From: Nitrosopumilus piranensis
Lineage (GTDB): Archaea > Thermoproteota > Nitrososphaeria > Nitrososphaerales > Nitrosopumilaceae
Assembly (NCBI RefSeq): GCF_000875775.1
Contig: NZ_CP010868.1
Coordinates: 124,001 to 188,000, forward strand
DNA: 64,000 nucleotides
Direction of reading: 5' to 3'
Position numbers and translations under genes: made by a program. The notes below the pieces were generated by a model. The model saw only the letters and a program-made list of their open reading frames with translations. It ran no database searches and was not told the DNA's origin. Below are positions 47,317 through 56,552 of this stretch, one piece after another (the stretch's first letter is position 1; the number at the start of each line of letters is the position of its first letter).

Positions 47317-47799
47317 ATGGCCAAAGACAAAAAAAAGAAAGAAGAAGAGAAACCAAAGAAATCAGGCTTACAAGCATTTCTCAAAAAAAGAGCACCATTT
47401 TATCTTGCAGCCGTTGCATTAATTGTAATTTCAGCTCAGAGTGTATTATCAGAGAAGAATTTTGAAAACAGTCTACCAGAATTATCAGGAGAAGAGCAAA
47501 TGGTTCTAGATACTTTGCTAAATTATAATGCTGGAGTAGAATCTAAGCTCTCAGTAAAAGAAGTGATAAAAAATCAAATAGATGAAGAGTATCCAGATGA
47601 AAATATCTATAGACACAAGAAGACTGTTCTTGATTTGTCTGCAATAAATGTAAATTTAGATGAATATAATGTAATTTTGAATTTTAAATCATACAAGGGA
47701 GAAATGAATTTTGATTGGAATGTTAATGTTGAAACTAATACAATTACACCAAACAATCCTGAATCAAAACATGTAATTGATGTCGTTACATTTTCTTAG
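47317..47799 (+). CDS. Membrane-anchored protein with acidic extracytoplasmic domain, hypothetical
   Basis: 160 aa. A Lys-rich N-terminus (KDKKKKEEEKPKKSG), one hydrophobic segment (FYLAAVALIVISAQSVL, about 28-44), then a beta-rich C-terminal domain (VNLDEYNVILNFKSYKGEMNFDWNV). ATG start. It is last in the CoA-adjacent operon and converges on the M24 gene (3-base gap). No recognised family. Confidence 0.65.
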   Translation: MAKDKKKKEEEKPKKSGLQAFLKKRAPFYLAAVALIVISAQSVLSEKNFENSLPELSGEEQMVLDTLLNYNAGVESKLSVKEVIKNQIDEEYPDENIYRHKKTVLDLSAINVNLDEYNVILNFKSYKGEMNFDWNVNVETNTITPNNPESKHVIDVVTFS

Positions 47800-47801
47800 G
47801 C

Positions 47802-48890
47802 TCAAATTGTGACTAAATCTTTAGTAAATTTGTGCATAACAATAGGATTTTTCTTAACAATCAAAGAATCTTCGATTCTAATTCCAAATTTATTTTCAAT
47901 ATAGATTCCAGGTTCTACTGTAATTGCCATGTTTTCTTTAAGTTTTGTTTCACTTTTGTATGAAACAGTTGGAAGCTCATGCACTTCTAATCCAATTCCA
48001 TGTCCAGTTGAATGAATAAAGTATTGACCATAGTTTTTGTCATCAATGTATTTTCTGCATGCAAAATCAACGTCTTTACAATTTACATTTGGTTTAACAG
48101 CTTTGAGTCCAAGTTTTTGAGATTCTTTAACGATTTCATATGCTTCATTTGCTTGAGGTGAAATTTTTCCTATTGCAAATGTTCTAGTCGCATCAGAAAC
48201 ATATCCCTTATATCTTAATGTAAGATCAGTTACAACAAGATCACCTTTTTTGAATTTTCTTTGTGTTACTTGAGCATGAGGTAAAGCTCCATTTGGTCCT
48301 CCTGCAATAATCAAGGGATTAAGAGTAGATTTGTATCCAGTATCAAACATTTGTTGTTCCATGGCATAAGTCATCAAAATTGTTTGCAATTCTGACTCTT
48401 TTTGACCTACTTTGATCTTTTTTAAGCATATTTCGAACATTTCATCTATGATTTTAGATGCTTTTTTGAGAACCTTGATTTCATTGTCATCTTTGATGAT
48501 ACGAGAATTGTAAAATGGCTCTGTGGAGGATTTTATTTTTGGGATAGATTTTTTCAATGAGGTCATAACGGAATAATTTTGGCAATCAGTACAAACACGG
48601 TTTTTCTTTATTTTATTTACAAGTGAAGATACAAGACCAGTTCCTCGTTCTGCTGTAATAACATCACAGTCTTCAGATTCATCTTTGGCTCTTCCCACCT
48701 CAAGTTCTGGGGCAATTATGGTTGTTTTTCCATTTTTTTCCAGTAAGCCTATTGCCTCACCCCAAAATCCAGTCATGTAAAAGAGGTTTTCAGGCTCAAA
48801 AGTGACCAAAGTATCACAACCGATCTTTTGAGCATGCTTTAGTAGATTCTTTCTACGTTGTTTCACACACAAAAAACACTCGTTTCTCAA
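47802..48890 (-). CDS. M24 metallopeptidase, Xaa-Pro dipeptidase-like
   Basis: 362 aa pita-bread peptidase. N-terminal creatinase-like domain (about 1-130), then the catalytic domain with metal ligands in VVTDLTL, SDATRTF, HSTGHGIGLEVHE, VEPGIYIE and IRIEDSLIV. Cleaves Xaa-Pro or related dipeptides. TTG start at 48890. A GTG at 48866 (VKQRRKNLLK) is a plausible alternative, since the first eight residues carry two Cys unlike the family. Confidence 0.9.
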   Translation of the reverse strand: MRNECFLCVKQRRKNLLKHAQKIGCDTLVTFEPENLFYMTGFWGEAIGLLEKNGKTTIIAPELEVGRAKDESEDCDVITAERGTGLVSSLVNKIKKNRVCTDCQNYSVMTSLKKSIPKIKSSTEPFYNSRIIKDDNEIKVLKKASKIIDEMFEICLKKIKVGQKESELQTILMTYAMEQQMFDTGYKSTLNPLIIAGGPNGALPHAQVTQRKFKKGDLVVTDLTLRYKGYVSDATRTFAIGKISPQANEAYEIVKESQKLGLKAVKPNVNCKDVDFACRKYIDDKNYGQYFIHSTGHGIGLEVHELPTVSYKSETKLKENMAITVEPGIYIENKFGIRIEDSLIVKKNPIVMHKFTKDLVTI

Positions 48891-48938
48891 TTTATGTATG
48901 ATGCAAAGTTTGTATATGGAAATTCAGTCTAGAACGCT

Positions 48939-49952
48939 GTGACTGAAGAAAAAGAGAAGAAAAAAGTGGTTGCATTATTGTCAGGAGGACTAGACAGTCA
49001 ACTTGCTGTTAGAATGATGCAAGAACAAGGATTTGATGTTTCTGCAGTTGCAATAAAGACTCCATTTTGTGACTTTGATTGTGGAAGAGGATGCGGTTTT
49101 GAGATTAGAGAAAGAGCAGACGATCTTAATGTGAATTTAAAGACAGTGTATCTAGGTGATGAATATATCGAGATGCTAAAGAATCCAAAGCATGGAATTG
49201 GTGCAGGATTCAATCCATGTATTGATTGTAGAGCCATGATGTTTGATGCTGCAAAAAAACACATGGAAGAGATTGGTGCAGAGTTTATCGTGTCAGGAGA
49301 AGTGTTAGGCCAACGTCCAATGAGTCAACATGGACCAGCATTACGAACTATAGAAAAGGAATCAGATCTTGTAGGAAAAATTGTAAGACCGTTATCTGCT
49401 GCACTATTACCTGAAACAATTCCTGAAAAAGAAGGTTTGATCAAAAGAGAAAACTTAGGGATGATTAGAGGTAGAACTAGAAGAAATCAATTAGACATGG
49501 CAAAAAAATATGGAATTGAGAATCCACCGAATGCAGGTGGGGGGTGTTTATTAACTGAACCACAGTTTGGAATTAAAGCTAAAGATCTTTTTTCACATGT
49601 AGAGACTCCAACAATTAATGATATTGATTTGTTAAAAATTGGAAGACATTTTAGATTAGATGAGGAAACAAAATTAGTTGTTGGGAGAAATAAAGATGAA
49701 AATGAAATGATCAAAGCAATTGCATTACGAGATGATATTTTGCTTGAAGCAAAAGAACATGTTGGGCCAACATCGATTCTACGGGGTAAAACTGCAAAAG
49801 AACATACAAAATTTGCATCATCTGTTACATTAAGATATTCAGACGCTCCAAAAAATCAATTAGAGATTGTTTCAATAAAAAGCGGAGATACCACTGAAGA
49901 AATTAAGGCTGAAAGTATAGAAGAAGAAGATTACATTAAATTTAGAATTTAG
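48939..49952 (+). CDS. PP-loop ATPase, tRNA 2-thiolation (MnmA)-like with NFACT-R-type C-terminal domain
   Basis: 337 aa. The PP-loop SGGLDSQLAVRMM (about 15) activates a tRNA base; two Cys pairs, CDFDCGRGCGF (about 44-54) and NPCIDCRAMMFD (about 90), could serve in thiolation or metal binding. The C-terminal region (LLKIGRHFRLDEETKLVVGRNKDENE, then GPTSILRG) resembles the NFACT-R RNA-binding domain. Annotated elsewhere as thiouridylase or tRNA-methyltransferase-like; the exact uridine is unknown. GTG start. Divergent from the M24 gene. Confidence 0.78.
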   Translation: MTEEKEKKKVVALLSGGLDSQLAVRMMQEQGFDVSAVAIKTPFCDFDCGRGCGFEIRERADDLNVNLKTVYLGDEYIEMLKNPKHGIGAGFNPCIDCRAMMFDAAKKHMEEIGAEFIVSGEVLGQRPMSQHGPALRTIEKESDLVGKIVRPLSAALLPETIPEKEGLIKRENLGMIRGRTRRNQLDMAKKYGIENPPNAGGGCLLTEPQFGIKAKDLFSHVETPTINDIDLLKIGRHFRLDEETKLVVGRNKDENEMIKAIALRDDILLEAKEHVGPTSILRGKTAKEHTKFASSVTLRYSDAPKNQLEIVSIKSGDTTEEIKAESIEEEDYIKFRI

Positions 49953-50025
49953 GCGTGAATTTTTTAAAAAATTAGTCAAAACTAAGGAAGAGTTTTTGAG
50001 GGAGTAGATTGCATTTTTAGTTAGA

Positions 50026-50304
50026 ATGCAAAAACAAGAAAATACGACATTTCTAAAGGCTATCACAATTAGAGATATCAGTGATGTTCATTCGATTCAA
50101 GAAGATATCAAAAAAGATATGATTTTGATTCTAAGAGTAACACCACTAGCTCAAAAAGATGTGGATCAGCTTAGAAAGGTTGTTGAAGAATTGTATTCTA
50201 TTGCAAAAAGTGCTGGTGCAGATATTGCAAGGTTGGGAGAAGAAAGAATTATTGTCGCTCCATCTAACATAAAGATCTGGAAACCAGAATACGATCTAAA
50301 ATAA
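50026..50304 (+). CDS. sepF: SepF-like cell division protein, short form without membrane helix
   Basis: 92 aa. The SepF core fold is clear: LKAITIRDISDVHSIQEDIKKDMILILRVTPLAQ, then ELYSIAKSAGADIARLGEERIIVAPSNIKIW. In other archaea SepF anchors FtsZ by an N-terminal amphipathic helix. Here only six residues precede the core and the in-frame codons upstream (from a TAG at 50002-50007) add no helix, so the anchor is absent. ATG start. It converges on fttA with a 9-base overlap. Confidence 0.85.
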   Translation: MQKQENTTFLKAITIRDISDVHSIQEDIKKDMILILRVTPLAQKDVDQLRKVVEELYSIAKSAGADIARLGEERIIVAPSNIKIWKPEYDLK

Positions 50305-52254
50305 TTTTATTGCTTCTTGAATTTGAGGATAATGGGCAGGAACTCTGTGCATTCTTCTAATATTCATAGCAAGATTTTCTGATTTCTTTCTTTCACCATG
50401 ATTAACCAAAACTCTTCGTAGTTTTGGCCTTAGTCTTTGTACAAACGACATTAGTTGGTTGTAGTCGCTGTGTCCACTAAATCCATCTAATTTTTCTACA
50501 CCGCAATTGATCGTTACAACTTCAACTTTGCCTTCTTTTCCCAACATTGTTGCCTGTTTTGATCCATCAAGGACTCTTCTTCCCAAAGTTCCATTTACTT
50601 GATAAGACACAAACAATACCTTACTCTTTTTATCAGGCGCAATATTTTTGAAGTATTCTAAGACAGGTCCACCTTCCAACATTCCTGATGTTGCTAAAAT
50701 TATGCAGGGTGAATTTTCTCTCATAGGTTCTTCTCTAGCATCTGCATGCTCAATATTTGTGAAATATTCAGAATCAAACGGATTATCATCAGTTTCTAGA
50801 ATTTTTTGCTTGAGTTCACGCGCAAGGTATTCAGGATATGATTCATGAATTGCTGATGCCTCTGAAATCATTCCTTCAGTAAATACTGGAGCCTCAATCA
50901 TCTCTCCAGATTTCATGTAATGATCGATTACCATCATGATTTCTTGTGCACGGCCAACTGCTGGAATTGGAATTAGAACTTTACCGCCATCTGCAAGAGT
51001 ATTATTTACTGCGTTAATGAATGCAGATTCTACTTCTTGTCTGCTTGGTTGAATGTCTTCTTTAAGACCATAGGTACTTTCTATGAGTAGAGTTTCAACT
51101 CTTGGGAAATTCCAACTAGCAGCTTCAAACAATATACTTTTTCCAAATTTAATATCACCAGAATAAACAAAGTTGTGATCACCATTTCCAATATGGAAAT
51201 GACATAACGCAGAACCAAGAATATGACCTGCATTTGCAAGAACTAATTTAATGTCAGGAGAAATATCAGTTACAGTTCCATATGGTAAAGTAATTGTCTG
51301 TCTCATGATCTGTTTTACATCACGTTCAGAATAGATTGGGGTTCTTCCTTGGGCGGCAGCAACTTTGATTGCATCTAATTGAATTAGATTCATCATAGGT
51401 AATGTTGGTTCAGTACAGTAGATTGGTCCCTTGTATCCATATTTACACAGTGTAGGTAAAAATCCAGTATGATCCAAATGTGCATGACCAATAACTACTG
51501 CATCAAGTTCATCTAGTGTTATATTCAAAGAGTCTAGTCTAGGAAATGCATCCATTGGGGAACGGGCTCCAGGATTTATTCCACAATCAATGAGTATCTT
51601 ACTTTCAGGAGTAGATAATAATAATGAAGAACGGCCAACTTGACCAAATCCACCAAGAGTATAAAGTGAAACTTCTGTTCTTTGAGTTAGTCTCGGTCTG
51701 AAAATTTCATCTCCAACTTGCTTTAGTTGCTTACTTCTTTCAGCAGAAGCTTGTTTGAGAGTTGCATTAATTGTTTGAATAGTACGAGATGGTATAGTAG
51801 TAGCCTTTCTTATACGTATTTTCCAGCCTGTCTTCTCAGTTACTTCAGCATGATTGAATTCCTTTGCATTTCTCTGCAACAGCCATGGTCGTTTTGCCTC
51901 AATTGAGACTTCTCCAGTCGCAGTATCAAATAGTGTGGCTTGTAATTTTGCATCATCAGGTACCAGTCCTCCAATAATTTTCCTAGCTTCGTCTTCAGGT
52001 TTCCTAATTGATTCATCAGTTCTAACTACAATTCGTTTTTTGATAACACTTACAAGATTTGAAATTGTTTGATTATTTTCCATCAGATAACGAGGAGAGT
52101 TTGTATAAAGTGCAATTCTAGGTCCTTCGTATTCAATTTTTGTAACATTTGCTTCTTTGGGTATACTTTGCAGTATGGTGGCCATTATATTCTGGCTGCT
52201 AGGAGGTAATTCTTTTTGTTGTTGTTTTCTTTGCATTAAATCACTAAAGCTCAA
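50296..52254 (-). CDS. fttA: FttA/aCPSF1 beta-CASP ribonuclease (archaeal transcription termination factor)
   Basis: 652 aa. Two KH-type domains in the first 160 residues, then metallo-beta-lactamase domain with GHAHLDHTG (about 261-269), GHILGSALC, and a beta-CASP domain with ATSGMLEGG and a late SGHSDYNQL. 3' end-cleaving RNase that ends transcription in archaea. TTG start at 52254; a downstream ATG at 52236 is in frame. It begins within the last 11 bases of the proteasome gene, so the two are co-expressed. In this compact genome with overlapping 3' ends it should be the main terminator of transcription. Confidence 0.96.
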   Translation of the reverse strand: MSFSDLMQRKQQQKELPPSSQNIMATILQSIPKEANVTKIEYEGPRIALYTNSPRYLMENNQTISNLVSVIKKRIVVRTDESIRKPEDEARKIIGGLVPDDAKLQATLFDTATGEVSIEAKRPWLLQRNAKEFNHAEVTEKTGWKIRIRKATTIPSRTIQTINATLKQASAERSKQLKQVGDEIFRPRLTQRTEVSLYTLGGFGQVGRSSLLLSTPESKILIDCGINPGARSPMDAFPRLDSLNITLDELDAVVIGHAHLDHTGFLPTLCKYGYKGPIYCTEPTLPMMNLIQLDAIKVAAAQGRTPIYSERDVKQIMRQTITLPYGTVTDISPDIKLVLANAGHILGSALCHFHIGNGDHNFVYSGDIKFGKSILFEAASWNFPRVETLLIESTYGLKEDIQPSRQEVESAFINAVNNTLADGGKVLIPIPAVGRAQEIMMVIDHYMKSGEMIEAPVFTEGMISEASAIHESYPEYLARELKQKILETDDNPFDSEYFTNIEHADAREEPMRENSPCIILATSGMLEGGPVLEYFKNIAPDKKSKVLFVSYQVNGTLGRRVLDGSKQATMLGKEGKVEVVTINCGVEKLDGFSGHSDYNQLMSFVQRLRPKLRRVLVNHGERKKSENLAMNIRRMHRVPAHYPQIQEAIKLF

Positions 52255-52885
52255 TGACTGCTTTCTTTTGTTCTTCAGTCAAAAGACGGAATCCATCTTT
52301 ATCCATTATTGCGATGTTAATTCCATCGCCTGTACCAATGTTTCTAACTATTGCGGCTTTTACAGCTCTTAAAGCAATTTTTTTTGCTTCGTCAACTGTA
52401 AGATCTTCTTTGTATTCTTCCTCAAGTAAACCATAAGCTACTGGTGAACCGCTACCAGTTGTGACATATGATTTTTTTTCAACTGAACCAAACATATCGA
52501 TGTTAAACAATGCAGGGCCTTCTGCATCAAAACCACCAACCAAAATATCGGCCATAAATGGATAACCCCTATTTTGATGGAAGATCAATGAGCAAAGTCT
52601 TGCAAGTGAATGAATTGAAATTGGTCCATGTTTTTCAACTCTATGAAGATTAGAATGATAACGTAAAATATCAACAATGTTTTGTGCGTCTGCAACACCA
52701 CCTGCAAGTGTCAATCCTGCATGCTCATCAATTTTTTGAATTTTCATGGTGTTATTGTTTGCAATAAAATATCCTGCACTAGCCCTCATATCTGCACACA
52801 AAACTACACCATCCTTTGCTTGTATACCTACAGTGGTAGTCCCGTGCAGAATTTTTTCTTCGACATTATTTGACAAAAAATACAC
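52244..52885 (-). CDS. psmB: 20S proteasome beta subunit
   Basis: 213 aa N-terminal-nucleophile peptidase. The propeptide ends HG before T16, the catalytic Thr1 in TTTVGIQAKDG; mature-numbered D17 (CADMRAS) and K33 (MKIQKI) are in place. GSGSPVAYGLLEEEY follows. Processed in the cytoplasm and assembled with alpha rings. GTG start at 52885. First of two genes, fttA following with overlap. Confidence 0.97.
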   Translation of the reverse strand: MYFLSNNVEEKILHGTTTVGIQAKDGVVLCADMRASAGYFIANNNTMKIQKIDEHAGLTLAGGVADAQNIVDILRYHSNLHRVEKHGPISIHSLARLCSLIFHQNRGYPFMADILVGGFDAEGPALFNIDMFGSVEKKSYVTTGSGSPVAYGLLEEEYKEDLTVDEAKKIALRAVKAAIVRNIGTGDGINIAIMDKDGFRLLTEEQKKAVIEL

Positions 52886-52916
52886 CTATTAAGATAAAGT
52901 AAATGGCATTTCACCC

Positions 52917-52926
52917 TTTTAAATAA
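52917..52926 (+). promoter_or_regulatory. Putative BRE/TATA element for egsA
   Basis: ccc followed by ttttaaataa is centred about 32 bases before the egsA ATG at 52954. The CCC could be a TFB recognition element. Inference from spacing. Confidence 0.4.
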
Positions 52927-52953
52927 CTTTTTGATCTCTGGAAATCATAAATA

Positions 52954-54018
52954 ATGACAAAAAATCAAGATCGCATGAAATCGCATACAATGGAATTACC
53001 TAGACAGATTGTGGTAGGCGAAAAAAATATCAATGAATTTGGAGAATTTTTACATAATTTAACAAAACCAAAAAAAATTTCTCTGATTTCAGGAATTCAT
53101 GTTAAAAAAATTCTTAGACAAAGAATTGAAAAATCGCTGAAAATAAAAAAAATCAAGTTTGTATGGCATACATCAAAAGATAATCAAATTAGCACTCTAA
53201 ATAAAATCCAAAAAGATGTAAAAAGAGATCATAGCGATATGATTGCAGGAATTGGCGGTGGACGTTCTGTTGATACTGCAAAATTAATCTCTTTTAATTT
53301 AGGAATACCATTTGTTAGTGTACCAACTGCTGCATCACATGACGGAGTATCAAGTCCTTTTGTTTCAGTCAAAAGTGACAAACCACATTCTATTGTTGCA
53401 ACTGCACCACTAGGAGTTTTTGTAGATATAGATATTATTAAAAAGGCACCATCAAGATTGCTTGCCAGTGGTTGTGGGGATTTAGTAGCAAATATTATTG
53501 CAGTCAAGGATTGGCAATTGGGTCATCAAAAAACTGGAGAATATTATGGAACTTATTCAGCAGAATTAGCTATGATGAGTGCTATGATGGTAATAGATAA
53601 TTCAAGCAAATATGCAAAAAACGGATTAGATGCAAGGGTAATTGTTGAAGCATTGATTAGTGCAGGGGTTGCTTCATGTATTGCAGGAAGCAGTAGACCG
53701 TGTTCAGGAGCTGAACATCTTTTCTCGCATGCTTTAGATAAAATTGCACCAGGAAAGGGATTACATGGAGAAAAATGTGGAATTGGTTCTATAATGATTG
53801 CAAAACTACAGGGGCAAGATTGGAAAAAAATTATAAAAACATTGAAAAATGTAGGAGCACCAACTACAGCAAAACAAATTGGACTAACTGAGGATCAAAT
53901 TATAGATGCGTTAGTTATTGCACAAGATTTGAGACCTGAGAGATACACAATTTTAAAAGAAATAGAGATGACAGAAAGAAAAGCAAAAAGTCTTGCAAAG
54001 AGTACTAAAGTAATTTAA
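52954..54018 (+). CDS. egsA: sn-Glycerol-1-phosphate dehydrogenase
   Basis: 354 aa. Makes G1P, the archaeal lipid backbone precursor, from DHAP. NAD-binding GIGGGRSVDTAKLISF (about 93-108), VPTAASHDGVSSPF, and zinc ligands in CSGAEHLFSHALD and LHGEKCGIG. ATG start. It opens after a divergent promoter shared with psmB and faces the FKBP gene (one-base gap). Confidence 0.96.
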   Translation: MTKNQDRMKSHTMELPRQIVVGEKNINEFGEFLHNLTKPKKISLISGIHVKKILRQRIEKSLKIKKIKFVWHTSKDNQISTLNKIQKDVKRDHSDMIAGIGGGRSVDTAKLISFNLGIPFVSVPTAASHDGVSSPFVSVKSDKPHSIVATAPLGVFVDIDIIKKAPSRLLASGCGDLVANIIAVKDWQLGHQKTGEYYGTYSAELAMMSAMMVIDNSSKYAKNGLDARVIVEALISAGVASCIAGSSRPCSGAEHLFSHALDKIAPGKGLHGEKCGIGSIMIAKLQGQDWKKIIKTLKNVGAPTTAKQIGLTEDQIIDALVIAQDLRPERYTILKEIEMTERKAKSLAKSTKVI

Positions 54019-54019
54019 T

Positions 54020-54766
54020 TTAAGCAGTCTTTTGCTCAGGTGCTTTTTCTTTTGATTCAGGTTTTTTTTCCTGAGTTTGTTTGTTGACATGTGTCTCAAC
54101 AAAGTTTACTTTCTCCAAAGTAGGAACAAATTTGAAGATATCTAATTGAATAAAGTGTTTCATAATTTGTAAGCCATCAGCACGAAGAATTTCTTCTGGG
54201 ACAGTAATGTTTACTTCTTTATCTTTTAGATCAAATGAAATTTTTGAATCCTCTACTGGAAGTCTGTTTTTTAGAATGCCATCAATTTTGTCATTTGGGG
54301 AATCAAGTGATTTGAGAACATTAACATCAAATAGAATTGTTTTTCCTGCATATCTGTGATTATAATCAATCTGAACTCTTCCTGAGCCAATAAAACGAAT
54401 AATTCCTCGTTTATTATCAATTTCAATTGTATCACCAACTGAAACTTTTTCTGCGTCTTCACCCAATTTTCTAATTGGAATCATTCTGACTTTGCCAGAA
54501 TCTCTTTCACCAAATCCTTTGTCAGGTGTAACCTCAACTGTAAGCTTATCACCAACAGCTGTTTTTGCAAGTGCCTCATCAAGTCCTTTAAGAACTGGAT
54601 ACGAAACTTCGCCTATTGAAACTAGTTTTGGTTGATACTTGACATTTTGTTCATGAATAGAATATTTTTTTGCATCCTCTTCAATTGTTGTATCAAACAC
54701 TTCTTCACTATCTTTGACCTTTGCCGTATAATCAACTAAAATTAGTGAACCTTTATTGAAAGTCAA
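54020..54766 (-). CDS. FKBP-type peptidyl-prolyl isomerase, SlyD-like long form
   Basis: 248 aa. The FKBP domain carries an inserted flap (IF) region: LILVDYTAKVKDSEEVFDTT, then GEVSYPVLKGLDEALAKTAVGDKLTVEVTPDKGFGERDSGKVRMI, NHRYAGKTILFDVNV. A C-terminal domain (about 155-220) and a Lys/Gln/Glu tail follow, as in large archaeal FKBPs. Cytoplasmic, no signal peptide. TTG start. Its stop nearly touches egsA's. Confidence 0.93.
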   Translation of the reverse strand: MTFNKGSLILVDYTAKVKDSEEVFDTTIEEDAKKYSIHEQNVKYQPKLVSIGEVSYPVLKGLDEALAKTAVGDKLTVEVTPDKGFGERDSGKVRMIPIRKLGEDAEKVSVGDTIEIDNKRGIIRFIGSGRVQIDYNHRYAGKTILFDVNVLKSLDSPNDKIDGILKNRLPVEDSKISFDLKDKEVNITVPEEILRADGLQIMKHFIQLDIFKFVPTLEKVNFVETHVNKQTQEKKPESKEKAPEQKTA

Positions 54767-54808
54767 TGTGATCGGTCTCGAATTTCCTTATATTAAGTTA
54801 ACAGGGTT

Positions 54809-55954
54809 TTAGAGAGACTTGAGTTTCTCTTCAGCAGTTTTTAGTCCTGCTTGAGCATCTACTTCATATCCCATCATTGCTAATGTTGATGAAATTGCAG
54901 AGATTGTTCTCATAACATGATATGGATTAACTTCGCCCATACATCCAACTCTGAAGACTTTGCCTTTAAGATTTCCAAATCCTCCTGCAACAAGAACTTT
55001 GAATTTGTTTGCAAGAGTATTTCTAAATGTTTTATCTTCAAGACCATCAAGATAGTTTAATGCAACAATAGAGATTGAACGATCTTCTTCTTTTGCAAAT
55101 GGAGACAATCCCATAGCACTTAGTCCAGAATATAATGCATCTGAACAAACTTTGTGTCTATTGAAGACGTTTTGGAGTCCTTCTTCAAGTAAAATTGCTA
55201 ATGCTTCTCTATATGCATAAAGTAAAGGTAATGCGGGTGTGAAAGGAGTATGTTTTTCCTCATCATAATATTTGAAGTATCTTGCTAGATTAAAGTACAT
55301 TGTAGCAGGTGGGTTTTCTTGCATGTATTTTTTAGCTCTAGGACTAACAGATATTGGAGAGATTCCTGGTGGTGCCGCAATTGCTTTTTGTGCTCCTGTC
55401 ATACATACATCAATATTCCATTTGTCAACTGGAAGTGGTGCACCTCCTAATAGAGACACAGAGTCTACTACGTAGAATGCATCATTTCTAGAGGTTAAAT
55501 CAGATACTTTATCGAGATAATTTACCATTGTTCCTGTTGAGGTTTCATTATGTACAACATAGAATGCCTTTACATCTTTGTTATTGTCAAATGCCTCTTT
55601 GACTTGATCAAATGTTGCATTTTGTCCAGGAGGAGTTTCAAGTTTAACTACATTGGCTCCTTGGCCTTCAATTAATTGAGATAGTCTATTACTAAATTCA
55701 CCATTAACTGGAATGATTACTTTATCACCTTTCTTTACTAGATTAACAACTCCTGCTTCAACAGCACCAGTTCCAGATGCAGATAATGCAACAATATCGT
55801 TTTTAGTTTCAAAGACTTGTTGAGTTTTGTCAACTACATCAGTGTATAATTCAACAAAATCATCGCTTCTATGGTTAATGATTGGTGCCAACATTGCTCT
55901 CATAACACGATTAGGTACATTTGTTGGTCCTGGAAGCATTGAAAGATATTCCAT
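54809..55954 (-). CDS. Class V aminotransferase (serine-pyruvate/alanine-glyoxylate type)
   Basis: 381 aa fold-type I PLP enzyme. SASGTGAVEAGVVNLV binds phosphate; the Schiff-base Lys lies in CMTGAQKAIAAPPG (about 190); LPGPTNVP opens the protein as in AGXT. Candidate reactions are serine:glyoxylate or alanine:glyoxylate transamination. ATG start. It sits 41 bases downstream of nadM on minus, then the FKBP gene follows. Confidence 0.93.
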   Translation of the reverse strand: MEYLSMLPGPTNVPNRVMRAMLAPIINHRSDDFVELYTDVVDKTQQVFETKNDIVALSASGTGAVEAGVVNLVKKGDKVIIPVNGEFSNRLSQLIEGQGANVVKLETPPGQNATFDQVKEAFDNNKDVKAFYVVHNETSTGTMVNYLDKVSDLTSRNDAFYVVDSVSLLGGAPLPVDKWNIDVCMTGAQKAIAAPPGISPISVSPRAKKYMQENPPATMYFNLARYFKYYDEEKHTPFTPALPLLYAYREALAILLEEGLQNVFNRHKVCSDALYSGLSAMGLSPFAKEEDRSISIVALNYLDGLEDKTFRNTLANKFKVLVAGGFGNLKGKVFRVGCMGEVNPYHVMRTISAISSTLAMMGYEVDAQAGLKTAEEKLKSL

Positions 55955-55995
55955 ATGTTATCTACCACTCAGTACCATACGGGGTTTATTTATAA

Positions 55996-56490
55996 TTAGA
56001 GATTTTTTAGACGTTCCTTGGCATTATTATTTATCAAAAAATTTTCTGTGCCTTTGGGAACCAAATCATTCCAATTTTGATCGCTGATAATCAGATCTCG
56101 AATATTTGTTCCAGATAATTCATGTCTTTTTAAAAAAGGAATTGGAATTACTTTGACATCTCGTTTTGAATAAAGATGATTTGTTAAATCATCATTTGAG
56201 AAAACTATATCGAATTTTGGAACTATGGTATCAATTTTGTCAATCCACTTTACGTGATTATCTAAATCTGGAATAAAGTAGATTGAGATTTTTTCTTTCA
56301 TAGAATCATCAATTGATGATAGAATCATTTCTTTGCGTTCCTCTGCTGAAAAAGGATTATTTTTCTCAGGAGATCTGTTTGAGCTTCCTAAACCTACCCA
56401 CAATTTATCAACTTTTGATAAAGCAAATCGTAATGCTTCAAGATGTCCCAAATGAAAGGGTTGGAATCTGCCTATTAACAAACCATTCAT
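55996..56490 (-). CDS. nadM: Nicotinamide-nucleotide adenylyltransferase NadM
   Basis: 164 aa. The HxGH nucleotidyltransferase motif is in GRFQPFHLGHLEAL, with GSSNRSPEKNNPFSAEERKEMI and the C-terminal LSGTNIRDLI. Makes NAD from NMN and ATP. This is the archaeal NadM family rather than bacterial NadD. ATG start; divergent from rtcA. Confidence 0.95.
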   Translation of the reverse strand: MNGLLIGRFQPFHLGHLEALRFALSKVDKLWVGLGSSNRSPEKNNPFSAEERKEMILSSIDDSMKEKISIYFIPDLDNHVKWIDKIDTIVPKFDIVFSNDDLTNHLYSKRDVKVIPIPFLKRHELSGTNIRDLIISDQNWNDLVPKGTENFLINNNAKERLKNL

Positions 56491-56552
56491 ACTGAAAGAT
56501 AGAAAATTTCTTTTTAAAAAACTATCATAAAGAGTGATAGAAAGAAAAAGTT

